Positions 36,162 through 44,861 of a DNA stretch of 64,000 nucleotides are shown here, piece after piece. The translations under genes and the position numbers were made by a program. Position 1 is the stretch's first letter, and the number at the start of each line of letters is the position of its first letter. Source of the stretch: Streptomyces sp. BA2 (lineage in GTDB: Bacteria; Actinomycetota; Actinomycetes; Streptomycetales; Streptomycetaceae); contig NZ_WSRO01000002.1 in assembly GCF_009769735.1 (NCBI RefSeq), positions 2,678,001 through 2,742,000 on the forward strand, in the 5' to 3' direction. The notes beneath the pieces were generated by a model. It had not been told where the DNA came from. It ran no database searches and saw nothing but the letters and a program-made list of their open reading frames with translations.

Positions 36162-37343
36162 CTAGGCCTTCAGGGCTGTCAGGTCGATGGCGTCGGCGAG
36201 GGCCTTCGCGCCGGCGTCGTTGACGTGCAGGCCGTCGCCGCTGTCGTAGTCGTCGTGGATCCGGTCGGGGTCGGCCGGGTCCGCGACGGCCGCGGCGAAG
36301 TCGGCGTAGGCGTCGTAGGGGCTTTCGGCGCCCCGGATCCAGTCGTTGACCTCGCGGGCCACGGCCACGCCCTCGGGGGTGGAGTAGCCCTCGAAGACGG
36401 TGTCCTTGTAGGGGCCGATGGTGGTGGCGATCGCGGTCAGCCCGGCTGCGTGGATCCGGTCGGCGAGGGCGGTCAAGCCCGCGATGAGGTCATCGGCGGT
36501 GGGTATGGGCGCGGTCTCCGGGAACGCCTCCTGGCCGGGGATGCCGAGGTCGTTGAGGCCGAAGTGGACCAGGACGTGGGTGGCTCCGGGCACGTCCAGG
36601 GCGTCGCGTTCGAGGCGGGCCAGGGCGTGTTCGCCGATCTCGTCGGTGAGCAGGCGGTTGGCGGAAAGCCCTTGGTTGACCACCCAGCCGTCGCTTCCGG
36701 CCTCCCGCAGCCGGTCGTTGAGCAGGTCGGGGAAGCGGCGGTCGGTGTCGGGCGTGGTGCCCGTGCCCTCGAACCACGAGTCCCCGAAGGCGACCGTGAC
36801 GGCCGTGCCGGCGGGGGCGAGGACGTCGGCCCCGCTGATGAAGTGGCGGGTGGCGAGTTCCTCAAGGCCTTCGGCGCCGTCGAGGGTGGGCGCCAAGAGG
36901 GCGTTGCCGGGTACCGCGTAGCCGGTGCGCAGCGGCACCGCCGAGTAGGTGGAGAGGCCGGTGTCCTCGGGCAGCCAGAGGCTGAGGGCCAGTTCGTCAC
37001 CGGCGGTGAAGGTGCCCTCGACGGCATCGCTGATGATCTCTTCCCCGGCCTGGACGGTGAAGTCCTCGGCGCCGCCGACGCGCAGGGGCGTGTCGCTGCC
37101 GGACTCGATGCCGCTGCCTTCGGTGCGTCTGGCGAGGCGGGCGCCGCCGATGTGGAGGGGTTCCTTGCCGTAGCGGTTGCTGAGGCGGACGCGGACGGCG
37201 CTGCCGCCGCCGTCGAGGCGGATGATCTGACGGAGGGTCTGGCGGGAGAAGGCGCGGAGTTCGAAGAGGTCGATGCTCTCGTGGGGGCTGACGACGGCGG
37301 AGCGGAACGCTGCGGTCCAGGAGGCCTTGGAGTCTGTTGTCAT
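36162..37343 (-). CDS. SGNH/GDSL-type hydrolase
   Basis: Esterase/lipase-like serine hydrolase, 393 residues. An N-terminal beta-rich domain (about 1-160) precedes the SGNH domain. Block I is VAFGDSWFEGTGT, block III is VHFGLNDLG and block V is DGLHVNDAG with the catalytic Asp and His. No signal peptide is seen. ATG at 37343 begins MTTDSKASWTAAF; the frame stays open upstream but looks non-coding. It converges with the nucleotidase gene (9-bp gap). Substrate unknown. Confidence 0.87.
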   Translation of the reverse strand: MTTDSKASWTAAFRSAVVSPHESIDLFELRAFSRQTLRQIIRLDGGGSAVRVRLSNRYGKEPLHIGGARLARRTEGSGIESGSDTPLRVGGAEDFTVQAGEEIISDAVEGTFTAGDELALSLWLPEDTGLSTYSAVPLRTGYAVPGNALLAPTLDGAEGLEELATRHFISGADVLAPAGTAVTVAFGDSWFEGTGTTPDTDRRFPDLLNDRLREAGSDGWVVNQGLSANRLLTDEIGEHALARLERDALDVPGATHVLVHFGLNDLGIPGQEAFPETAPIPTADDLIAGLTALADRIHAAGLTAIATTIGPYKDTVFEGYSTPEGVAVAREVNDWIRGAESPYDAYADFAAAVADPADPDRIHDDYDSGDGLHVNDAGAKALADAIDLTALKA

Positions 37344-37447
37344 GCTCGGCTGAACAGGGCGGATGGCGTCGGTATTTCGTCCTGCGGTGTCTTTCGCGCA
37401 GGAATATTCGGCGGCGCGACAGCGCTTGGGGGCGGACAATTCCGTCC

Positions 37448-37834
37448 ATGGATGACGCACTTGGGACAGCGCTCGACCCCGTACTCCGCGACCTTTCGGC
37501 CACGTGCGCCGTGCGGGCCACCGTGGTCGAGGAGGCGGATTTCCTCGGCCAGGGCGAGGACGTGGTCATGGTGTACGCGTCCGACGGCTCGGGGCAGGGC
37601 GTCTCGGTCGCGGCCCACCAGAGCGCGGCGGAGCGGGTCGCGGACGTCGCGGATCAGGTGCAGGGGTGGGCGGTCGAGGAGCTGTGCGCCCAGTTGAAGC
37701 CCGCGGTGTGGCCGGAGTGTCCCGCGCACCCCGACACGCATCCGCTGCGGGCCGGGGTGGTGGAGGGGGCCGCGGTGTGGTCGTGTCCGAGGACGCTGCG
37801 GGTCGTCGCGCCCATCGGGGAGCTGGCCACCTGA
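37448..37834 (+). CDS. hypothetical protein, 128 residues
   Basis: A small acidic, probably cytoplasmic protein with no signal peptide, membrane segment or known motif that I can see. It has three Cys residues, two of them in VEELCAQLKPAVWPECPAHP. ATG at 37448 is preferred because the upstream in-frame extension is the reverse complement of the hydrolase promoter region. It is transcribed divergently from the SGNH hydrolase and converges with the N-hydroxylase gene 16 bp away. Family not recognised. Confidence 0.65.
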   Translation: MDDALGTALDPVLRDLSATCAVRATVVEEADFLGQGEDVVMVYASDGSGQGVSVAAHQSAAERVADVADQVQGWAVEELCAQLKPAVWPECPAHPDTHPLRAGVVEGAAVWSCPRTLRVVAPIGELAT

Positions 37835-37850
37835 GGCGGGGCCTTGGGTG

Positions 37851-39296
37851 TCAGTTCTTGAGGCGTACGAGGTTGCCGCGCTGCTCGCCGATGCGGCCGG
37901 CCGCGGTGGTGTGTCCCTCCGGTGTCTGGAGGCCGAAGCTGGTGAACGCGGTGCGCTGCGGGAGCGGGTAAGGGGACTGTCCCGTCAGGGAGTTGAGGAT
38001 GGTGGCGCTGCGCCAGGCGGCGAGGCCGAGGTCGGGGGCGCCGACGCCGTGGGTGTGGCGTTCGGCGTTCTGTACGTAGACGTTGCTGCCGGTGGCGGTG
38101 ACGGAGGGGTCGAGGACGAGGCGGTACTGCTCGTCGATGCGGGGGCGCTCCGAGGAGTCGCGGCGCATGTAGGGGTCGAGGCCCGCGAGGAGCTGGCCGA
38201 GGGGGCGTTCGCGGTAGCCGGTGGCGAGCACGACCGCGTCCGTGGTGAGGCGGGAGCGGGTGCCCTGCTGGAGGTGTTCCAGGTGGAGTTCCACGCGGGT
38301 GGTGGCGACGCGGCCCGCGGTGCGCACCGAGACGCCGGGGGTGAGGACGGCGTCGGGCCAGCCGCCGTGGAGGGTGCGTTGGTAGAGCTCGTCGTGGATG
38401 GCGGCGATGGTGTCGGCGTCGATGCCCTTGTGGAGCTGCCACTGGTGGGGGACGAGGCCGTCGCGCACCGATTCGGGCAGGGAGTGGAAGTAGCGGGTGT
38501 AGTCGGGGGTGAAGTGTTCCAGGCCGAGCTTGGAGTACTCCATGGGCGCGAAGGCCTCGGTGCGGGCGAGCCAGTGGATCTTCTCGGCGCCGATCGGGCG
38601 GTGCTTGAGCAGGTCGAGGAAGACCTCGGCGCCGGACTGGCCCGAGCCGATGACGGTGATGTGGTCGGCGGCGAGCAGCCGGTCGCGGTGCAGGAGATAG
38701 TCCGCGGAGTGGATCACGGGGACGGTGGGGGCGTCCGCGAGGGGCTTGAGGGGTTCGGGGATGTGGGGCGCGGTGCCGACGCCGACGGCGATGTTCTTCG
38801 TGTACGTCCGGCCGAGCGCCTCGGCCTCTCCGTCGGCGTCGAGCTGTGTGAAGTCGACTTCGAAGAGGTCCCGTTCGGGATTCCAGCGCACGGCGTCGAC
38901 CTGGTGCCCGAAGTGCAGCGCGGGGAGGTTCTCGCTGACCCAGCGGCAGTACGCGTCGTACTCGGCGCGCTGGATGTGGAACCGCTCGGCGAAGTAGAAG
39001 GGGAAGAGGCGCTCGCGGGTCTTGAGGTAGCTGAGGAAGGACCAGGGGCTCGCCGGGTCGGCGAGGGTCACCAGGTCGGCGAGGAACGGTACTTGGAGGC
39101 TTGCGCCGTCGATGAGGAGCCCGGGGTGCCAGTGGAAGGCGGGCCGCTGTTCGTAGAAGGCGGCGTCGAGTGCGGCCAGGGGCTGGGCGAGGGCGGCGAG
39201 GGAGAGGTTGAAGGGGCCGATGCCGATGCCGACCAGGTCCCGGGGTTCTTCGGGGGTGGTGAGCGGCGGGGCGGGCTTGTCGTTCTGGCCGGTCAT
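37851..39296 (-). CDS. lysine/ornithine N-monooxygenase (SidA/IucD/PvdA-like)
   Basis: Flavin-dependent N-hydroxylase of 481 residues that would hydroxylate the side-chain amine of lysine, ornithine or a diamine such as cadaverine in hydroxamate siderophore synthesis. FAD motif: DLVGIGIGPFNLSLAALAQP; NADPH motif: ITVIGSGQSGAEVFLDLLKH; C-terminal motif: VVLATGYRERPL. The start overlaps the stop of the decarboxylase gene by 4 bp, so the two are translationally coupled. This is the desA-desB order of the desferrioxamine pathway, but no acyltransferase (desC) or NIS synthetase (desD) follows. Confidence 0.9.
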   Translation of the reverse strand: MTGQNDKPAPPLTTPEEPRDLVGIGIGPFNLSLAALAQPLAALDAAFYEQRPAFHWHPGLLIDGASLQVPFLADLVTLADPASPWSFLSYLKTRERLFPFYFAERFHIQRAEYDAYCRWVSENLPALHFGHQVDAVRWNPERDLFEVDFTQLDADGEAEALGRTYTKNIAVGVGTAPHIPEPLKPLADAPTVPVIHSADYLLHRDRLLAADHITVIGSGQSGAEVFLDLLKHRPIGAEKIHWLARTEAFAPMEYSKLGLEHFTPDYTRYFHSLPESVRDGLVPHQWQLHKGIDADTIAAIHDELYQRTLHGGWPDAVLTPGVSVRTAGRVATTRVELHLEHLQQGTRSRLTTDAVVLATGYRERPLGQLLAGLDPYMRRDSSERPRIDEQYRLVLDPSVTATGSNVYVQNAERHTHGVGAPDLGLAAWRSATILNSLTGQSPYPLPQRTAFTSFGLQTPEGHTTAAGRIGEQRGNLVRLKN

Positions 39297-40684
39297 CGGG
39301 GGGTGGTTCCTTCCACGAGCTTCAGGAGCTCGGCGAGGTCGCCGGGCCGGGTGTGCGGGTTGAGCAGGGTGGCTTTGAGCCAGCGGCGTCCGTCGATCCT
39401 GGCCCGCCCGAGGACGGCGCGTCCTTGGGTGAGGAGTTCTCGCCTGACGTACGCGATGTGGTCGTCGTCGGCGCCGACGGGACGGAACAGGACGGTGCTG
39501 ATGACGGGCTGGTCGTAGAGCTCGAAGCCGGGGTGCGCGGTGACAAGCCCGGCGAACTCCTGCGCCTGGGCGCAGACTTGGTCGACGAGTGCGCCGATGC
39601 CCTCGCGCCCGAGGGCCTTGAGGGTGACGGCGATCTTGAGTACGTCGGGTCTGCGCGTGGTGCGCAGGGAGCGGCCGAGGAGGTCGGGGAGGCCTGCTTC
39701 GGTGTCGTCGCCCGCGTTGAGGTAGTCGGCGTGGTGGCCGAGCGCGGCGAGGTCGCGGCCGTCGCGGACCAGGATCAGCCCGGCGGCGACGGGCTGCCAG
39801 CCGAGCTTGTGCAGGTCGAACGTGACGCTGTCGGCGCGCTCCATGCCGTGCAGCAGCGCTCTTCGTACGTTGCTGAAGAGGAGCGGGCCGCCGTACGCGG
39901 CGTCGATGTGCAGTCGGGCGCCGTGGGCCGCGCAGAGGTCGGCGATCTGGTCGAGGGGGTCGATGAGCCCCGCGTCGGTGGTGCCGGCGGTGGCGGTGAC
40001 GAGGAACGTGCCGGGTGGGCCCGTGAGTTCGGAGAGCGCTTCGTCGAGCGCGGCCGGGTCGAGGACACCTGCGGGTGCCGGGACGGTGACCGGTTCCGGC
40101 ATGCCGAGCAGCCAGGCGGCGCGGCCGAGCGAGTGGTGGGCGTTCTCGCCGACGACGAGCTGGAGGGGGCCGTGCGCGGCGGTGCGCTCGCGGGCCAGGA
40201 GCAGGGCTAGCTGGTTGGACTCGGTGCCGCCGGTGGTGACGAGGGCGTCTGAGCTTCCGGGGCCGTAGGTCTCCGCCGTGAGGGCGCGGGTGACCAGGGT
40301 CTCGATCTCCGATGCGGCGGGGGCCTGGTCCCAGGAGTCCATCGAGGGGTTGAGCGCGGACGCGGCCAGGTCGGCGGCGACGGCCAGGGCGAGCGGTGGG
40401 CAGTGCAGGTGGGCGGCGCAGAGGGCGTCGGCGGGGTCGGCGGCGCCTTCCGCCAGTGCGTGGACCAGCGTGCGGAGGGCTGCTTCGGCGCCTTCGCCCC
40501 GGGCGGGCAGGATCTGGCCGGTGGCCTCGCGCACTCGGGCGGCCACCGCGGTGGGGCCGCCCGCGGGGAGCGGTCCTCCGCGGGCGGTCGCCCCGGTGCG
40601 CAGGGCTTCCAGGGTGGTGGTGAGCAACGGCCGCAGCGCGTCCGGGCCTTGGGCTCCTCCGGCGAGGGGCGGCGGAGTGCTCAT
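39293..40684 (-). CDS. PLP-dependent decarboxylase (lysine/diaminobutyrate type)
   Basis: Group II PLP decarboxylase of 463 residues, like DesA (lysine to cadaverine) and diaminobutyrate decarboxylases. The PLP lysine is Lys293 in VTFDLHKLGWQP; the ring-contacting Asp is in LHIDAAYGGPLLF; VTTGGTESNQLALLLAR and TATAGTTDAGLIDPL are typical. Coupled by ATGA overlap to the N-hydroxylase, it probably supplies the diamine. The 239-bp upstream region lacks an obvious iron-repressor box (TTAGGTTAG-type), but contains GTCCG-CCGAG-CGGAC and a dispersed repeat. Confidence 0.88.
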   Translation of the reverse strand: MSTPPPLAGGAQGPDALRPLLTTTLEALRTGATARGGPLPAGGPTAVAARVREATGQILPARGEGAEAALRTLVHALAEGAADPADALCAAHLHCPPLALAVAADLAASALNPSMDSWDQAPAASEIETLVTRALTAETYGPGSSDALVTTGGTESNQLALLLARERTAAHGPLQLVVGENAHHSLGRAAWLLGMPEPVTVPAPAGVLDPAALDEALSELTGPPGTFLVTATAGTTDAGLIDPLDQIADLCAAHGARLHIDAAYGGPLLFSNVRRALLHGMERADSVTFDLHKLGWQPVAAGLILVRDGRDLAALGHHADYLNAGDDTEAGLPDLLGRSLRTTRRPDVLKIAVTLKALGREGIGALVDQVCAQAQEFAGLVTAHPGFELYDQPVISTVLFRPVGADDDHIAYVRRELLTQGRAVLGRARIDGRRWLKATLLNPHTRPGDLAELLKLVEGTTPR

Positions 40685-40871
40685 GGGCGATGTCCTTCGG
40701 GTGCGCGCGGGCGGGGACAACCAGCCTGTCCGCCGAGCGGACGGCACGCCCGGAGAGCTCAACGATCCGAACCCGAAAGTGGTACTGGTGCGGGGAGAGG
40801 GGGTGCGGGGGTGGGCCCGGGTGCTAGTCGCTCCCGCGTGGGGGGACGGGATTCGACTGCGGGTGCGTCTT

Positions 40872-40899
40872 GGTTGCTCGCGCCGTTCCCCGCGCCCCT
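40872..40899 (-). repeat. dispersed intergenic repeat, inverted copy
   Basis: On the minus strand it reads AGGGGCGCGGGGAAC followed by GGCGCGAGCAACC, matching 5935-5962 at 25 of 28 positions. It lies 25 bp short of the 3' end of the NmrA-like gene, which has no other terminator candidate. Confidence 0.75.
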
Positions 40900-40923
40900 T
40901 ACGGGGCCGGCCCGGGGGCCGTC

Positions 40924-41769
40924 TCAGGCTTGGAAATCGTTTGCGTGGTCCCGTGTCCACTCCGTGAATGTTCGTGCCGGGGTGCCCGTTACCGACTTCA
41001 CGGTGGAGGTGATCTCCGGTGCTGTGCCGACGAGTTCGGCGAAGGACTCCAGGACGGTCGGCAGCATTGCCGCGGGGATGTGGGGGAACATGTCCTCGGT
41101 GACTTCCTCCGGGGGCACCTCTACGAACCGCAGGTCGCGGGCCAGTGCCTGGCCGATGGTGTGGATCTGCTCCTCGGTCGACACCGCGGTGGGGCCCGTG
41201 AGGCGGTGGGCGACTCCTCGGTGGCCGTCGTCGAGGAACGCGCGAGCGGCCACGGCGGCGATGTCGGCCTCGTGGATGGGTGCTGTGAGGGCTCCGGCGA
41301 AGGGGCCGCGTACGGTGTCGCCGGCGCGGATCTGGTCCGCCCACTGGAAGGAGTTGGCGGCGAAGGCGTTGGGCCGCAGGAAGGTCCAGTCGAGGCCGCT
41401 GCGGCGCACCCGCTCCTCCAGGTCCGCGTGCGCGACGTGGATGGGGTGCGTCTCGTCGGCTCCCTCCTGGATGATGCCCGACGACAGCGCGACGACGTGC
41501 TGGACGCCGCCCTTGCGGGCCGCCGCGAGGACCGCGTCGGCGTGGTCGCCGACGGCCGCCAGGTGCAGGAAGAGCGCGGTCGCGCCTTCGAAGAGGGGGG
41601 CGAGGTCGGCCGGTTCGGCGGCGGGGTCGAAGCGCGCCACCTCGGCGCCCGACGGCAGCCCCGCCCGCAGCGGATCGCGGGTCAGCGCGCGGACGGGGAC
41701 GTGCGCGGCGGTGAGCTGGGTGACGAGGGCGCGGCCCACGTTTCCGGTGGCACCGGTGGCGACGATCAC
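40924..41769 (-). CDS. NmrA-like NAD(P)-binding protein
   Basis: A 281-residue atypical short-chain dehydrogenase of the NmrA/QOR2-like group. The Rossmann motif IVATGATGNVGRALVTQL is at the N-terminus, and HVVALSSGIIQEG replaces a classical Ser-Tyr-Lys triad. WTFLRPNAFAANSF and APIHEADIAAVAARAFLDDG fit the family. Members are redox sensors or quinone/isoflavone reductase-like enzymes; no substrate can be inferred. No strong ribosome binding site was seen before ATG 41769. Confidence 0.85.
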   Translation of the reverse strand: MIVATGATGNVGRALVTQLTAAHVPVRALTRDPLRAGLPSGAEVARFDPAAEPADLAPLFEGATALFLHLAAVGDHADAVLAAARKGGVQHVVALSSGIIQEGADETHPIHVAHADLEERVRRSGLDWTFLRPNAFAANSFQWADQIRAGDTVRGPFAGALTAPIHEADIAAVAARAFLDDGHRGVAHRLTGPTAVSTEEQIHTIGQALARDLRFVEVPPEEVTEDMFPHIPAAMLPTVLESFAELVGTAPEITSTVKSVTGTPARTFTEWTRDHANDFQA

Positions 41770-41901
41770 AGCGGGCTCCTAAGGATCTTGTGCTGGATCT
41801 TCGACCCTAGGCGGCCGCGCGGGCCACGGAATCGTCGGCTGGGACCAGGTCCGGGTCGGTCCACGGACCTAGGCCCTGTCGTTGAACTCCGTCGGCACGG
41901 C

Positions 41902-44466
41902 CTAGGCCCGCGTCGCCTCCCGTACCCGCAACGCCCGCGCCAGGTCGTCCAGTTGGTCGGCCAGCTTGCGGCGCAGCGCGGGGATGGGGTCGGCGTCGCG
42001 CAGGCACTCCTCGCCCAGGCGGAGCGTCTCGGCGTCCACCGCGGAGACCGGGAAGGCCCACCGTCCTGCGACGTCCGCGATGGCGGGGCCGCGCCGGGCG
42101 GCGACGGCGACCGCGTCCTGGTAGTAGCGGGGGACGTACTCCCGTACGAGATCGGCCTGTTCGGGCTGCCAGAAGCCCTGGGCGGTGGCGGTGAGGAGGT
42201 AGTTGGAGAGGTCGTCCGAGGCGAACATCGCCTCCCAGGCGCGGCGCTTGGCCTCCGGGTCGGGCAGTGCGGCACGGCAGCGGGCCGCGCCCTCCTGCCC
42301 GGTGGCGCTGGGGTCGCGCTCCAGCTCGGCGGCGATCGCGGACTCGCCGGCGGCGCCGAGGACTGCGAGACGGGTCAGGACGCGCCAGCGCAGCTCGGGG
42401 TCGAGTTCGGGGCCGCCGGGGACGGTGCCCTCGGTGAGCCACTCCTGGAGCGGGTCGGGGCGCGTCGCCACGTCGATGAAGCCGCGCACGGCGGTGAGCC
42501 GCAGGCCCGCGTGTGAGCCGTCCTCCGTGCGCCGGATCAGGTCGCGGCACAGCTCGGTGAGGGTGGCGAGGGCGACGGCCCGCAGCTCCGGGGGGAGGAA
42601 GCGGCCCGCGACGTGGGTGGTGGCGAAGGCGAGGACGCCCTGGACGAGGGCGAGGTCGGTCTCGTCGGGCAGGTGCGCGCGGGCCGTCTCCAGGTAGGTC
42701 ATGCCGTCGAGCTCGCCGTCGCGGACCATGTCGCGCAGGCTGTTCCACAGGACGGCGCGGGTGAGCGCGTCCGGGACGCGGGAGAGGCTGCGCAGGGCCG
42801 TCTCCATGGAGACCTCGTCGAGGCGGATCTTGGCGTATGTGAGGTCCTGGTCGTTCGGGACGATCAGGGCGGGGCGGCCGCCGTCGCGCGGCGCGGAGGC
42901 CCCGGAGCGGGGGACGTCCCTCTCGTGGCGCTCGCGCAGGACAAGGCCCTGGGGGTCGGTGAGGTCGCGGTCGTACACCCCGACGGCGACGCGGTGGGGG
43001 CGGCTGCCGTCCCGTTCGACGTCGAGCGTCCACTCGCGGGCGTCGTGCGTGACCGTCGAAGTGAGTGTGTCGACGCCGGTGGTGCGCAGCCAGGTGTCGG
43101 CCCATCCGTGCACGTCGCGGTCGGTGGCCTGGGCGAGGGATTCGATGAAGTCGGCGAGGGTGGCGTTGGCGAACTTGTGCCGGGCGATGTGGGTGTTGAT
43201 GCCGGCGAGGAAGTCCTTCTCGCCGAGCCAGGCGACGAGTTGGCGCAGGGCGGAGGCGCCTTTGGCGTACGAGATGCCGTCGAAGTTGAGCATCGCGGAC
43301 GCGGTGTCGGGCACGGCGTCGGGGTCGGGGGCGACGGGGTGGGTGGAGGGGCGCTGGTCGGCGTCGTAGCCCCAGGCCTTGCGGGCGATGCCGAAGTCCG
43401 TCCAGGGGTCGGTGGATGGGGTCTCCCCTGCTCGAACGGAGTTGAGAGCTTGGGGAAGGGTGGCTTCGGCGGTCGTCTGGAAGCCCATGTACTCGGCGAA
43501 GGACTCGTTCAGCCAGATGTCGTCCCACCAACGCAGGGTGACGAGGTCGCCGAACCACATGTGGGCCATCTCGTGGGCGATGACCATGGCGCGGGTCTGC
43601 CGCTCGGTGTCGGTGACGGCTGAGCGGTAGATGAACTCGTCGCGGAAGGTGACGAGTCCGGGGTTCTCCATCGCGCCGGCGTTGAACTCCGGGACGAACG
43701 CCTGGTCGTAGGAGTCGAAGGGGTAGGGCTCGTCGAACTTCTCGTGGTACCGGTCGTAGCACGCGCGCGTGACGTCGAGGATCTCGTCGGCGTCGGCGTC
43801 CAGGAAGGGTGCGAGCGAGCGGCGGCAGTGGATGCCGAAGGGAAGGCCGCGGTGTTCGGTGCGGACCGAGTGCCAGGGGCCCGCGGCGACGGCGACGAGG
43901 TACGTGGAGATCAGCGGGGTGGCCGCGGCCCGCCACGTCCCGCCTCCGATGTGCTCGGTGACGCCGTTCGCGAGGACCGTCCAGCCTTCGGGGGCGGTGA
44001 CGGTCAGCTCGAAGACGGACTTCAGGTCGGGCTGGTCGAAGGCGGCGAAGACACGCTGCACGTCTTCCATGAACAGCTGCGTGTACGTGTACGTCTCGCC
44101 GTCCGTGGGGTCGGTGAAGCGGTGCATGCCCTCGCCGGTGTGCGAGTAGCGCATGGCCGCGTCGACGCGCAGTTCGTGCTCGCCCGCGGTGAGCCCGGTG
44201 AGCGCGAGCCGGTTCTCGACGAGGCCCTCCGGGTCGAGCGGCAGCCCGTCGAGGGTGACGGAGCGCAGCTCGGCAGGCTTGAGCTCGACGAAGGTGTCCG
44301 CCGTGGCGGCGGGACCGTCCGTGGGCTCCCCGAGCACCGTGAACCGGATGACGGTACGGGAGTCGAAGGTCTCGGCTCCCCGGGTCAGGTCGAGCTCGAC
44401 CGTGTACCGCTGGACGTCGATGAGCCGGGCTCGGGTCTGCGCTTCGTCGCGCGTCAGTACGGGCAT
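41902..44466 (-). CDS. pepN: aminopeptidase N (M1 family)
   Basis: Zinc aminopeptidase of 854 residues that removes N-terminal residues from peptides. The substrate-binding GAMENPGL is followed by VIAHEMAHMWFGDLVTLRWW and NESFAEYMGF, giving the HEXXH-x18-E zinc site. The C-terminal ERAP1-like helical domain is present to the end. There is no signal peptide. The length matches actinobacterial PepN. The neighbouring chorismate mutase lies 48 bp upstream on the same strand. Confidence 0.95.
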   Translation of the reverse strand: MPVLTRDEAQTRARLIDVQRYTVELDLTRGAETFDSRTVIRFTVLGEPTDGPAATADTFVELKPAELRSVTLDGLPLDPEGLVENRLALTGLTAGEHELRVDAAMRYSHTGEGMHRFTDPTDGETYTYTQLFMEDVQRVFAAFDQPDLKSVFELTVTAPEGWTVLANGVTEHIGGGTWRAAATPLISTYLVAVAAGPWHSVRTEHRGLPFGIHCRRSLAPFLDADADEILDVTRACYDRYHEKFDEPYPFDSYDQAFVPEFNAGAMENPGLVTFRDEFIYRSAVTDTERQTRAMVIAHEMAHMWFGDLVTLRWWDDIWLNESFAEYMGFQTTAEATLPQALNSVRAGETPSTDPWTDFGIARKAWGYDADQRPSTHPVAPDPDAVPDTASAMLNFDGISYAKGASALRQLVAWLGEKDFLAGINTHIARHKFANATLADFIESLAQATDRDVHGWADTWLRTTGVDTLTSTVTHDAREWTLDVERDGSRPHRVAVGVYDRDLTDPQGLVLRERHERDVPRSGASAPRDGGRPALIVPNDQDLTYAKIRLDEVSMETALRSLSRVPDALTRAVLWNSLRDMVRDGELDGMTYLETARAHLPDETDLALVQGVLAFATTHVAGRFLPPELRAVALATLTELCRDLIRRTEDGSHAGLRLTAVRGFIDVATRPDPLQEWLTEGTVPGGPELDPELRWRVLTRLAVLGAAGESAIAAELERDPSATGQEGAARCRAALPDPEAKRRAWEAMFASDDLSNYLLTATAQGFWQPEQADLVREYVPRYYQDAVAVAARRGPAIADVAGRWAFPVSAVDAETLRLGEECLRDADPIPALRRKLADQLDDLARALRVREATRA

Positions 44467-44514
44467 GCGTCCATGCTGCCTGATGTCACTGACAGGCGGC
44501 CCCGGTGGTCCGCG

Positions 44515-44850
44515 TCAGGACGACTTGGCGATCGTCTCGTGGTGGCGGATGACCTCCGCGATGATGAAGTTGAGGAGCTTCTCGGCGAACGCCGGATCCA
44601 GCTTCGCGCTCTCCGCGAGCTCGCGGAGCCGGGCGATCTGGCGGGCCTCGCGGGCCGGGTCGGCGGGCGGGAGGTGGTGGTTGGCCTTGAGATGGCCGAC
44701 CTGCTGGGTGCATTTGAAGCGTTCGGCGAGCATGTGGACGACGGCGGCGTCGATGTTGTCGATGCTGTCGCGCAGGCGGGACAGCTCGGCGCGCACGGCC
44801 TCGTCCGCGGCACCGGCTCCGTTCGCGTCACTTGTGTGGCTGGTGGTCAT
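44515..44850 (-). CDS. chorismate mutase (AroQ type)
   Basis: Converts chorismate to prephenate, the branch point to Phe and Tyr. The 111-residue protein is the all-helical AroQ type: LSRLRDSIDNIDAAVVHMLA forms helix 1 with the conserved Arg, RFKCTQQVGHLKANHHLPPA contains the Lys of the active site, and RLRELAESAKLDPAFAEKLL leads into FIIAEVIRHHETIAK. No signal peptide, so it is the cytoplasmic form. The initiation site has only a weak ribosome binding site. Confidence 0.9.
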   Translation of the reverse strand: MTTSHTSDANGAGAADEAVRAELSRLRDSIDNIDAAVVHMLAERFKCTQQVGHLKANHHLPPADPAREARQIARLRELAESAKLDPAFAEKLLNFIIAEVIRHHETIAKSS

Positions 44851-44861
44851 GGTCCACGAGC

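Noticed and set aside
37851..40684. A complete desferrioxamine (desABCD) cluster
   Set aside because: Only the decarboxylase and N-hydroxylase are present; the neighbours are unrelated and no iron box was found.
40685..40923. DmdR/IdeR iron box upstream of the decarboxylase gene
   Set aside because: No sequence close to TTAGGTTAGGCTCACCTAA was found on either strand; only a weak GTCCG/CGGAC inverted repeat is present.
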